From assembly GCA_028554755.1 (NCBI GenBank), contig JAPTOF010000017.1, positions 13,477,501 to 13,541,500 on the forward strand: a stretch of 64,000 nt of DNA, read 5' to 3'. The number at the start of each line of letters is the position of its first letter. Positions within the stretch are counted from its first letter, which is position 1. Positions 12,300 through 23,930 of the stretch are shown here, one piece after another. The notes beneath the pieces are model-generated. The model was not told where the DNA came from. It saw nothing but the letters and a program-made list of their open reading frames with translations, and did not search any database. This stretch comes from Cordia subcordata. Lineage: Eukaryota > Streptophyta > Magnoliopsida > Boraginales > Cordiaceae. Made by a program: the position numbers and the translations under genes.

Positions 12300-13390
12300 T
12301 GAGTAGTCAGCTAACTTTAGCAATTGCTTCCTACTCTTTGTTTAGGCGTCAACTGTTACATGTTGAAAAGAAAAGCAACTAATAAACAAAGGGAAGAAGA
12401 AAAATTAAGAACAAAAACTTGAGATTTTGTTAAATTTCTTCATTGTTGCCAATGCTTCTACTCTTTGTTTAGTGCTTTCAGCTTTACCAGTCTATCTAGG
12501 ACCTATTCAAATTGGCTTTTCTCATTAAAAAGCATTTTTTCTTTAAAAAAGATATCTCTTCTTTAAATAAGAATTTGGATTAAATTTCAAAACAAATTGG
12601 AACTTTGGAGAAAAAAAGAGCTCATTTATAACTTTTCCAAAAATCGGAAATTTTACTTCTCAAAAGAGCATTTTTAAAGTTCTAAACAAAAAAATGCTTT
12701 TGACAAAGTAAATCCAAACAAGCTACAGGTCAACTACTAGGTTGATCACTTCGAATAAAATCTGAAACAAAAATATTTAAAATCTAAAATAAAATGAAGA
12801 ACCCTAAAAATCTTCTTCACGTTCTTATAAAAACAATAGAAGTTGAGCTACAATTACCTAAGTAATCTATTCTTGTTAAACTTATCACAACAACAAGAAC
12901 AGATCCAAGTCTCTAAAGACTGGAGAATGATGAACTTCTTAAGTAAACACCCATGTTTTAAACGTGAACATAATAGCACAACTGTTTGACAAAGACAACC
13001 CCAAAAACAAGAAAAGAAAAATTAATATAACAAAAAAAAACTCTTTTGTATCACTAACATTTGACCAAAAAAAAAAATTACTAACATTATTCGTAAATAG
13101 TGTACAATTACATGCAGACTAAAACGTTTATTTTGTAATCCATCACAATAATAGAGTGGTAAGAAAAAATTGTCATTTTGTAAGTATTTTCCGTTTTCCC
13201 AAAATTTTGACAAGTCACAACACACAAATATAGTAAGAAAAGAAAGAGCACCTGGAAAAAGGTTATTATGCCAAATAGAAAGAGAAGTCAACTTAGATGC
13301 CCCTCAATAATAAGAAAACGTGAATAAAGGAGAAAGTGAGTTCTTCTAATAGAGGAATAGCACACCTTACTTTGCTGTGTTTGTTTGACT
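12300..13390. other. Protease intron sequence, nothing recognised
   Basis: AT-rich DNA inside the roughly 4-kb intron between 11203 and 15226. A stretch at 12505-12725 begins with ATTCAAATTGGCTTTT and ends with AAATCCAAACAAGC, weakly suggestive of a foldback MITE, but the ends are poorly matched. Confidence 0.4.
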
Positions 13391-13400
13391 TCTACAATAT

Positions 13401-13840
13401 GTTTGGATTGGAGGGGGGAAATCTAATAAAGGAAAGGAAAGAAAAGGAAAGGATTATAAAGAAAAAGAGAGAAAATAGGTAATAAATATTTGGATCAGAA
13501 TTTTTTTGTAGGGAAAAGGGATTGGAAGGAAAATGAGAGAAAAGGATAATTTTTTTTGTAAATTTATTTATGTGCCCTTTTTTTAATTTTGTATCCTAGT
13601 TGTAATAATTTAATAAAACAAAAGTCTAGGGTTAAAATTGTCCTCACACAAAATTGAGGAATCCTCTCCCCTCAAACCATCCGAATTTGGAGGGATAAAA
13701 AATGAGGGGAATGGGGGGATCTTGCTTTTTCTTCCAAAACCCTCGCCTCCTAATACTTTCAAAACAAACAAGGGATGGGATGCCAAAATTCCTCCCGTCC
13801 CTTTCCTTTTCCCCCATTCCTCTCAATCCAAACAGCCCCT
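13401..13840. mobile_element. MITE, about 440 bp
   Basis: The left end GTTTGGATTGGAGGGG and the right end (reverse complement AGGGGCTGTTTGGATTGAGA) are inverted repeats; both arms continue as purine-rich and pyrimidine-rich mirror tracts. The opposing open frames at 13638-13862 and 13644-13826 are products of this symmetry. Confidence 0.6.
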
Positions 13841-13849
13841 TCGTTTAAA

Positions 13850-15225
13850 ACACTTACCTTAGTTAACAACTTATATAAAAAAAGATTGGTTGTTATTAAT
13901 TTATTATAAAACATTTATGAGATACTTTTCATAAAATATGTTATTTGTAATCATAAAAAATAAGTTGGGTTTTGAGTATTTATATCTTACCAATTAGAAA
14001 ATAATTAAAAATAAATGTATAAAAATTTAAAATTAAAAAAAAGTAAATTAAAGATTAAAAATTTAAAATTTAAAATTTAAAAAATTAAAATAAAAAACTA
14101 GAGAAATAAAAATTAAAAAATGTCAAAAATTTAATATTAAAAATTAAAAATTTCAAAAATGTAAAATTTTTAAAACAAAAATAAAAATTGTTTAATCTTT
14201 ATATTTTATAATTTATTGTTTAATTATAAAATTAAAATATCATGACTCGAAAGTAATAATATTATTATCAAATTAACCTATAACAGCATTTCAACTTACA
14301 GTCTTATTGTATCAGATACTTATTTCTTATAAAAAACTTATCAGATAAAATGCTTATCAAATTTCAAATTTAAGATAATCACTATTCCAAACATGTTGCT
14401 AATGCATCTTGTTTTTCATTTCTTTTTCTTTTCATTTTTATTTTCCTTATGTATGGATACTTTCCATACATAAAGCCTTGTCATTTACATTTTTCATTGT
14501 AAGCTTTTAAATTCTTTCTCCCCAGTGTCTTTGAGCCTAGCTTGGTTATCCATATTCCGGGGTTGAGAAAAGTTAATTTCGACATTAAGCATAGCATCTT
14601 GGCGATGCTTCCCTCCTCCTATGCTCATAAAAGTCACAAGTAATAAACAAGAAATGACTTAACAAAAAAGAGTACAAAACCTAAAATGGCTACAAAAAAT
14701 TAAAAGAAAACGAAGGAAGATGAAGCATCCAGTAAAACTTAGAGGGAATTTACTTTTAAAGCACCACCCCACAACCAAACCCATCATCCCCTCTTTAATC
14801 CCAAAAAAAAACAAGAACCCATCTTCTTTGTTCCATTCCCTAACAGCTAAAGCCCTTTTCCACCTCAACTTGTCAAGGCCAACAAAAACGTCCTAATCTA
14901 TTATCCAATGATATACTAACTAAAACTATTATCCGAGACAAAATGAATTGAGGAAGGTTTAGAACAACTATACTGTCATTACCCATTGTAAAGTAAGTGG
15001 TCTAAACATGAAAGAGCAATTGTAAGAATAATCAGCAAAGCTAAAGCTATTAAAACTTAACCTCATTTAAAACTAAAGCATTATATTCTAATATTATAAT
15101 ATTAGAATATTATAGATATCCTTTGTCTATTGTCAGAGTATTTTTAACTGGACATGACCAGAAAACTTACATCACACGTATTTATGTTGACCAAAAATAG
15201 ATAACATGTTATACATTCAACTAAC
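13850..15225. other. AT-rich intron sequence
   Basis: Simple A/T-rich words (13980-14170 is built of AAATTAAAAAT variants) and no supported exon. A perfect 28-bp palindrome lies at 15083-15110. Confidence 0.5.
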
Positions 15226-15889
15226 CACATTGGCGTTGGCTAAGAACCGGCAAGAGGACGTTTTTAGTTTGCAAGGTATAATAAACCTGAAATTTCAAAC
15301 GTAATATAAAAGTTAAAAAAACAACAACAACAAAAATTATATAAAAAAATTATAATATATGAAGGGAAAAACGCTTACACCCTCTTTCTTGACATTTAAT
15401 GACTTTTTTGCATCCATTCCTGTATCCTGTAATTTTGTAACAAACGATTACATATTGAAAATTGATTAATTAAAAAATAAGAATGGAATTAAAAATAAAA
15501 CTCAAAACTCCTAAACCCTATATTTTGACATACATACTATGTAAAACGTGCATGTCTCCCGAAACCGATTACTATTATTATGTTGAACAAGACGCTTGGA
15601 CAATCAAAACCAAACAAATCGTATATTCCATTGCACATTCTAATTACACATGACTAAAATGTATTTAAGAAAAGCAAATATTGTAACAAAAAAAAGGAAA
15701 CAGATAATAAAGAAAGTAAGTTCAGTAAAGCAAATAACATAAAAAAATAAAAAATAAATAAATGAAAAGAAAACCACATCGTTTGCGGTGTTGCATTTTT
15801 CTGGAAAGTTTGGGTGTCCTTCAAAAATTTCCCCAGCGTCGTATCAATGTAACAGAAACTATCTACCTATCACTAACCAACTCTATCCG

Positions 15890-15985
15890 ACCTTTTTCTT
15901 TACAACACAGCTTTTTCATATTTAAAAACACATCCCAACCTTTTTCTTTACAACACAGCTTTTTCATATGTAAAAACCCTCTCCT
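15890..15985 (-). repeat. 48-bp tandem repeat near the presumed 5' end of the protease gene
   Basis: Two 48-bp units (15890-15937, 15938-15985). On the minus strand they are open in one frame, each encoding MKKLCCKEKG followed by a short divergent stretch, after a basic KKRRTRKKKS-like run. A GT donor-like G|GTAGAT follows on the minus strand near 15867, but its phase does not match the next known exon. It may be part of a 5' exon or 5' UTR; it does not resemble a papain prodomain. Confidence 0.4.
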
Positions 15986-16299
15986 TAGACTTTTTTTCTT
16001 TCTTGTTCGGCGCTTCTTCTAATCACTTTTCTACTTTTTCATCGATGTATAGAACAAATGTAAGTGCGTTTTCGAGATATTCTGTTTGTTCCTTAGATAC
16101 ATTCGTGTGACAAAACGAAAAAGAAAAAGAAATCATCCAAGAAAAAACAACATTACCGCTAGAAAGAGCTTTCAGATTTGAAAGTGAGGTATGAAATATA
16201 GAGAGCGTATGTAGAGTATATATTGATATGATCTACACGTACTAAAGAAATGGGAAGAGAGCTTCTTTTATATATGCACGGCCAACGGAATGAGAAGAG

Positions 16300-19200
16300 C
16301 GCATATGTGTGTATATATATACACATATACATATATACATATGTAGATGTACTCTGATCTGTTGGCGGCACACGCAGCTGTCTCCTTTATTAATTGCTTT
16401 TTTCTTTTTTTGTTTGTTATATACATACTTCAGTTAATGTATTTCAAGTACCTCGTATCTGATTATGCCATTTATATAATTTTAGGTTGCTTATTACTGT
16501 TTCTCTGTTGAAGCTACATCTATCGGGTTGTTCGTGAAGTTAAAAAGGATTATATTTAATGAGTATTTAATTTAGAAGTATGTACTTCAGCAGTATATAT
16601 TGTTAAGGGCAATTTTGTCATTTCACAGTTAAAGCATTTTTGCTAGCAAGATATTTCCATTGACCTCCTCTTATTAATTATTAATGTTAAAATTTAAAAA
16701 GTTTGATTTAATTATTGTTTTGGTTAAGTAGTTTGATTATATCGTGACTAGGAAAAGCTAGCCATGCATGTTTTAAGTATGTACATATATATACATATAT
16801 ATATATATATACACGACGCATTTTCAAAGTTATTACGTACTTCAAGTACTATATAATTATAGCATATATTTAATTTAAGAAAAGAATTTCACTAATATTG
16901 TTAAGGGCATCTTTGTCATTTAAAGCATTGTTGCAGCAAGATGAGTCCCTTAATTTTCTCGCAAATCACATACTGTTATATATCATTTCTCTATTTAATG
17001 TCAGACATCAAAATAGTGGAGGCGAATCCTTTTTGAGTCACAAAAATCATCAGGGTCTGATTACTTATAATAATTGTAGCTTATATGGGTTGAGGGAGCT
17101 CCACTATTTTTTTCTTTTGCGGTGTAATAGTTGTGCTGTACTATTTTTTTTTTTTTCGGTTGGGTCAAAATGTGCAAATACTCGAATACGAAATTGCTTT
17201 ATTTTCATCATCACGTACATGGCTTCGTTGATCATCTTTTCTCATCAGCATAAACAATCTTTTCGATCTCATCGTCATATGCCTTGGTGCATGTTTTAAT
17301 TTGTCTCGCATGACCCAAGGAAAAAAAAGTATACAGCACTAAAAAGTTAATTATTATTATTATTATTATTAAAGTTTCATTACCACGTGTCAATATCACC
17401 ACCCAACAGAGTCATATACGGTAATGGGGCATGGATGCTGGGGAAAATTGGCCAAACTTGATGCATTAATTGTGGGCAGAAAAAGCAAGGTACTGATGTT
17501 CAGCGCCACCACCTGGGTGGAGCAGAAAAAGAAGCAGTTGCAGCAGATTGGCTATAATCGATTATTCTTGTCACTAATTGTTACTAATTAAGAAAGGAAA
17601 AAAACCAACTATATATGCATTACCCTTACTCCCTTAGCTTTATAAGCTAATTCAATTATTCAGTGTTCATCGACTACTTGTAATTAATGATGTACGTCCA
17701 CGTGTGTGCGGTTTTTTTTTTTTTTTTTTGAGTAAAGGCAAGATCATATCACGATTATATTTATATATATATGCTTTAAAGACTTGATCTTTTTATGTTG
17801 TCTGCAAGCGAATATAACCTAACCACCACACTGCAGTAGTCCGCACACACAGGAACCGACCCATCTCCTTAGTTTCACTATTACTACCCTAGGCGCGTGT
17901 CCCTCACACCCTCTTCGCTATACATGTAATTACATCGACGCTTTCTGCATTAGCACCTGTGGCGTGTCTGCTGCATGAGTAACAGAAAGCAAAAAAGACA
18001 AAAGGAATATCTCAATTTATTCTTTCTTTAAAATACTAATTTTAACTTACCACATGATAAATTTATTTATCAATGCATAGAAAAGAAGAGTATCTGTACA
18101 TAACCAAATTAAACATTGAGAAATTAAAGAAAAAAATAGAGATTACTACATTAATATCTGTAGAAGGTTTCGGGATCTTTTTCATGTATACGGAGGATGG
18201 CTTATGATCATGTATTGGAATATTAGGAATTCATACTACTTACTCGCAAGAAAAGTTCATACTACTTTATTTTGGATTAATACTTTAATTTTAATTTGGA
18301 TGTTAAACTTCACAGGTTCTTTAATTACGCATTCCCTAATTAATACTACTTATTACTATACATATAATCAAGATGCAATAATAATGGAGCCTAGCTTTTT
18401 AAAAACAAAAAACAATTTGACACCAAAAATTGGAGCCTTCGCAAAAAAAGCATGCATTAATTGCTCTGTCCTGAGATTTATAAATTGTCTGTGCGTTTTT
18501 TTTTTTTTTTTGTTTTTTTCGCATGTTTCTTGAAGCAACCCCAGTGAAGTTCCTAGTCCAATCATTAATCAATCTTTTTTAACTAATTAATTAATTAGCG
18601 ATACGTCGAGGATTGAAAACTTATTACTTTAAAAAACCAAGGAAAGTTAGTTGAAAAGGACAATGTTAAATGGCCAAAAATGGTCAAAATATTTTTGAGA
18701 CAGATAAAAGATGTTTTTAACCTAAGTTATAATTATTTATTTACATTATGTCTCTTCATTATAACAATATTCTCTCTCTCCTCATTTCTCTCTTTTCTTT
18801 AGTACAATTCTTTCTCTCTCTTATCATTATCTCTCTCTCTTTCTTCATTTCTCTTTCTAAAACCAAGACACTACTCTCTCTCTCCCCCCTCCCCTTACGT
18901 GTCTAACTACCTCACTTACTTATTTACTTCTTTTTTTTAATATTTGCCTTTTATCCTTCCAAAATTTGACTTTATAAATTTCAAATAAATTTTTCTCTAA
19001 AATATTACTTGTCAAATAGAAGTAAATTCATACAATCGTCTACAATGTATTATTGTCTTTTACATTATAATAATATTATGATCATAATTTAAGTTGATAA
19101 AATAATATAATTGTAACAAATTATTTATTATATAATTGTTATAAAATTATTTTACTACAAGAAAATATTATATATGTGATATTTTTAGAAAATGGTTGTT

Positions 19201-21524
19201 TAGGTAGAGAAATGGATCAAAATATTGCATACCATTTTTTACCCATTTTACATGTGAGAGGCAAAATCGGATTTTTTATTAGATCATAAAACGCAAAGCC
19301 TATGGCACGTTAGTGAGAAGGAGAACAATAAGTGGCTAAAAGTACTTTTTATATAGTAAAGAAATATAATAAAGGAAAAAAAGAAAAACATATTAGGATA
19401 AGGTAGAAAAAGAGACATAAAGTATATAATAGAAAAAAAGTCATTTTAATATTTAATCATATAATTTATAACATTATTTGATTAAAAGTAAAATTCAATA
19501 ATCAACAATGCAAACCATTTGTATTACTAAATATATGAACTATTTTCTTATTTTTCAAAAATGAGTCTTCATTACTTATAAATTATACACACTAGGTTTT
19601 TAACACGATTCACTTGTTGGAGCAAACCATGACAATAAGCAAAAGATTCACATTTTCTTTCACTTCTCTCTATAAATTATTTATTTTCAAATCATAATAA
19701 TACTATTTGGTTAAAAACAAAATTTAACAATTAACCATGTACATTACTTTTACGTTGGACTAAAATAATTATCTCGTTTCAAATTTATTAAATGAGTATT
19801 TCTTAGTTATATATGACAAACATTGAAACTTTAACATGATTCATCAACTGAACCGAAACAAAGATAATAATGAAAAACTTCACATTTCTTTACTTGCCTC
19901 TATCAATTTTTCTAATTTTTTCTTTCTCTTGAATCATAATAATATTATTTAGTTAATAATAAAATTTTATTAACTAACTACAGAAATCGATAATGATCTA
20001 TTTCTAATTTTACAAAAGAATGATTCTCCCTTACTTATAAATAAAAATAGTGAAACATGATTAATAATTCAAAAATAATTTTATATTTGACACTAATGCA
20101 AAATAGAAATATTATATAATTTTCACTTAATAAAAAAATTCAATCCATACAAAGCATGAATATCGAAAATACTAGTGTGCTAATATAAAATTGTTATCGC
20201 ATAATCCTTTTTACTTGTTAGTTTGTCAAAAGAAAATGTTGGAGAAATATTCTTTTGCTACGAGAACACCCTATACATAGTGGCTATTTTTCTTATTTGA
20301 AAACTCAAAATTTTTCTAGTACACACATACACAAAAAATGTTTCTAGTATATACACACACACACATACATATATTAGATCGATTCTCTATTCTCTTTCTT
20401 GGTCGCCAAGCAACTTAAAATTTTCTTAATTTTTTTCCTTTTCTAAAAGAAAAGAACAAAATTCTTGTTGGCAATTCTATTAAGTGGGAACTAATAATTT
20501 ATGAAAAAATAAACACTCATTTGGACAATCCTAATTTGTGTATTTAAGGTTGTAAAATCCTAGACCAACCAGGTTTTCTTTTCCAACTGAATATATAATA
20601 CCTCTCATTTCTCTAAAAAGATAGTATGAATTTTTTTTTTCCAAAAAATAAATACAGTTAAATAGTTTTGTAGGATATATAAACTAAAGTAATTTTGTTC
20701 ATGTTAAGGTTGTAACTAAGTCATATTCCAACAAGATTTTGGTTTCCTGTCAACATAGGCAATTTAGTCCAAAAGAACATTTTTAGCTTGTTCCTTACTT
20801 TCATGTGCTGATATATTTTTATTCTCAATGGTGTACTTTATTTTCAAATGTCCAAAGTTATCTTTTTATACAACAGTTAACCTATCAACATGGACAATTT
20901 CGTTATTCGATTTTAAAATTGTTTTTCTCTCATACATAGGATTTTAAACTCTAACTACAATATATCCCATGGAATGCTGATAAGAAATGTGTACTTTTAA
21001 TATTTTTATTTTTATTGATGGCCAATTTTCGCATTTTATGTGATGTTAAAATATAATTCTTGGTAAGTTTTCAATAGTAATTATAATTTTATGAGAGATT
21101 TTCAGTAATTGGTAAGACCTTTGCTTGTATGTTGTGAAAGACAATAGAATCACAACACGTAGAAAAATACATTCCATTTTTTCATAATCATTTTTCTTTA
21201 TTGTGGTATATAATTTACTAATTCCACTAAACATACTCAATTATTGATTTAATTAATGTTTAAAATTAAAACCCATTAATTATTCTCATACCTATCTTGA
21301 GCAAAATTCTATCTTGTTTACATGCTTGACAACATCAATTTGTGCTAGGTTATTTAAATTTCACTTTTTAACAAATATGTTGAAATATTAATTTGGATTC
21401 TCTGAAAAAAATTATATTCTTGAAAACTATTTATATTTTCCACCATGAGAAATGAACTATTATTTCTTCTTTTTTGCCAAACAATTGCAACTTCATACAC
21501 ACACATGCTGGACAATGAATTGGA

Positions 21525-21561
<37 letters not shown>

Positions 21562-22680
21562 GCAGTTAGACAACTAATAATGATGAAAGAGAAAAGAAAA
21601 AGTTACAAAGTTATTCAATAAGGGTGGATATGTCAAAAGATATAATAAATTACATATTTTTCCTCATTTTGGCCATTTTTTACCAAGTTTTTCTAGCCAC
21701 AAATATTTTTCCATTTGGGGAAATAAACCAAAATTCTGTAATTTATTGTTCACACGCATGTCATTTAGAATCTTTAACAAAACGACATTTAGAATTTCTG
21801 TGCTGAATGTTGGTGATGGACTGCTTTGGATAATTAATTAAATATTATAAGTTCACTAAAACATTTGACAAAACATCAAATTGTCCACATCAACCAATGT
21901 ATTCAACTAAAGAAATAATTTACTTTCAATCATTAGCGTCTTATGAGCATGAAAATAAAAAATTAGAAAAATGTACACAACAGGTTTAACACTAACTAAA
22001 TATCCACAAAGGTATTATGCTATTGTCAGTTTAGTAGGTTAATTAGCATCTCAATTTTCAAGATTTTGTAAGTTAACAATATTGATTTAGATGGTGAAAT
22101 AATTCCATATTAAATTATTCCAAGGAATATTTTAACCCATTCTTTTATCCTAATTTCTCAGTTATTTCGTCATAGCTGAATGGTCCAACTAAATGCTTGG
22201 ACTTGGTTTTTTTTTTTTTTTGGGGTCAAAAATCAACTTGAAATTTATATTAACAACAAACGTGCAAAAACATCAACTATGTGTGTTTCTCGAAAATTGA
22301 TCTTAAAATAAAGGAAAAACCAATGTGGCTATATAATAGTTGTTAAGACTTAATTAAGAATAGACAAACTAAACTGGTGATAATATTTTTTATAATTTTA
22401 TTTTTTGAATTTGGGATTTGAAGGAATTAAGTTTAGCTAAGATTCACTATCTACAAATTGTGAATCACTTGGAGAATTAGAGAATCGTCACCCCTTGCCC
22501 GTTAGTGAAAGAAGAATTGTTAATCAACGACTTTATTCTCCAACGTTATATTCAAAATTTTTGAATTAATTTCCTCTCTGGAATTATGGTACATTTTTTT
22601 ACAATTAAATATATCCACTTATTTGGCTATCAAAATATACATGTTTAGGTGTAGTTACTTTGGTATAACATAATTTTATA
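16300..22680. other. Long AT-rich intergenic region
   Basis: No gene is recognised. It holds (TA)n-type tracts near 16790-16812 and 21526-21558, a poly-T near 17712-17729, an (ATT)n at 17350-17370, a CT-rich stretch at 18770-18890 and a degenerate tandem repeat described separately. Open frames such as 16898-17299 and 18204-18533 have no family resemblance and low-complexity composition. Confidence 0.5.
19455..20170. repeat. Degenerate tandem repeat, units about 236-242 bp, three copies
   Basis: Units start near 19455, 19691 and 19933 with ATAAT...TATTTGGTTAA-like text. Each contains, in order, an AAAATT.A...AACTAAC stretch, a 'ACATGATTCATCAACTGAACC'-type stretch and a 'TTCACATTTTCTTT' stretch. 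Identity is low and visible by word order only. No coding is seen. Confidence 0.55.
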
Positions 22681-22814
22681 GTGCATGCATGCCTTAACGC
22701 CGAGGTGGGAGCAACACAGAAAAGAGGAACAAAGTATTAGAGATCATGCTGGCAAGATACACCCGACAACAACTCGAGCGAAAACCTGCAATAGCAACAA
22801 AAACGAGGAGCAAA

Positions 22815-23065
22815 GGGAAGGTGAGTTGGTAAGTGGTCAGGTGATTCGGGTGGAAATACTCCGATAACGCGGGTTCGAATTCGTGTGGTAGCAGTTTCCT
22901 GCTAAAATATTGTGGGGGCTGCTGCTGGGTTCGTGACCAATTGGTCCTCTCCCTGGCAGGGCTGCCACTCATGCACATCCCTGATTTACAACCCACCTGG
23001 TCATGGGGCCTCTGGCACAAGCGAGAAAGGGGTTCGCCTTCAGACTAACCCTTTTAAAAAGAAAA
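22815..23065 (+). mobile_element. tRNA-derived SINE candidate
   Basis: A pol III B-box-like GGGTTCGAATTCG (around 22870-22882) follows an A-box-like GAGTTGGTAAGTGGTCAGG (22822-22840) by roughly the usual 35-45 bp. The body ends in an A-rich tail (AAAAAGAAAAAAAAAAG, 23056-23072). A possible short flanking duplication (AGGGAA before, AGGGAAA after the tail) supports retroposition. The box match is by eye; the SINE family is not identified. Confidence 0.5.
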
Positions 23066-23384
23066 AAAAAAGAGGGAAATTGGCTATGATGGTGACTTAC
23101 AATGCATATGATTGGCCTGTTGGCCATTTCCCTTTTTCTTTTTGAAATTGTCCTCCGTCCTTTGACTTTGTCTAAACTTTTTTCTTTAAGCCAATCTTCT
23201 TTCAAATTTTGTTTTCAATTCTTTTCTAAATAAATTTTACCCAAAAAAAAATGAAGTGCTTAAAGATGCTTTCTGTTCAATAAATTCGTTAATTTTGCAA
23301 GTTAATTAATTAATTTCTCTTTTTTTTTGGTCGAAGATTAATTAATCGATGAATCCGCAAAATCTGAAATCCCCAAGCATTGCA

Positions 23385-23475
23385 CGGATTTTTTTACCCA
23401 ATTTTTAAAATACTATGCAAAACTAACCCAATTCGTATTGCGTTTTCAAAAATAACCCAAACTGGTTCCAAAAAC
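23385..23475 (+). repeat. Left terminal inverted repeat of the MULE
   Basis: Matches 41241-41330 in reverse complement over about 90 bp. Confidence 0.85.
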
Positions 23476-23930
23476 GGGCTTCACGCCTTCCCAGAAAGTG
23501 AAACGCATTCCCAAAAAGCGAAACGCGCTCCAGGACTGCGGCTGCACTCCTGGAGTGCGCCCGCATTCTCGGAGTGCATTCCGCACTTCTGGAACCCGTT
23601 TTATGGGTTTTCTTTACAACTCTGACAGATTAATTCCAGATTTGATTTGACTGCGGGGTAGAGAATTTATTCTTAGCAGCGCATTCTGGGAGTCCGTTTG
23701 CAGTAACCGGAATATATTCCCTGCCATCAATCATGTTCTAGTTACTTCACGTCACGGGAAATTTCAGAAATCGCACTCCTAGAATGCGTTTGTTTTCCTA
23801 CATTAACTTGAACCTCTTCCTCCACCGGCTCATTCAATCAATTACCCATCATTCCACTTTCTACCAAATAAACTTCCTACCAAATTCATCCCATTTGTTA
23901 TTATAAGTTTCTACCAAAGCACCTAAAAGA

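Larger units (their letters stand above)
9424..15426 (-). pseudogene. Papain-like (C1A) cysteine protease gene, one frameshifting duplication
   Basis: Seven minus-strand exons are read from splice sites and phase: 15379-15426, 15226-15286, 10917-11203, 10690-10827, 10411-10611, 10044-10186 and 9424-9458. The first five join in consistent phase. SQRQC at the end of the second exon supplies the oxyanion-hole Gln; AVCYAFCSSEAM carries the catalytic Cys (Tyr in place of the usual Trp after it); GMHSLLIVGCG has the His and IVKNSWGLQWADKGF the Asn. IQQLVDY matches the family's S.QqLvDC. The tail is Lys/Arg-rich. Papains are endopeptidases of vacuole, lysosome or secretion. The ERFNIN prodomain and start codon were not found, although an A/T-rich TATA-like stretch lies near 16262-16275 on this strand. 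A 43-bp duplication at 10060-10145 disrupts the sixth exon, so the gene is listed as probably broken; C-terminal truncation with retained activity is possible. Confidence 0.75.

Noticed and set aside
11914..12306. Plus-strand open frame of 130 codons
   Set aside because: Lies in the second copy of a 568-bp intronic repeat, and the first copy is not open in the same frame.
15762..16022. Plus-strand open frame of 86 codons
   Set aside because: Antisense of the 48-bp repeat region; duplicated residues come from that repeat and no family match is seen.
16898..17299. Plus-strand open frame of 133 codons
   Set aside because: AT-rich low-complexity translation, no splice or motif support.
18204..18533. 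Plus-strand open frame of 109 codons
   Set aside because: Contains a Phe run from a poly-T tract; no recognisable domain.
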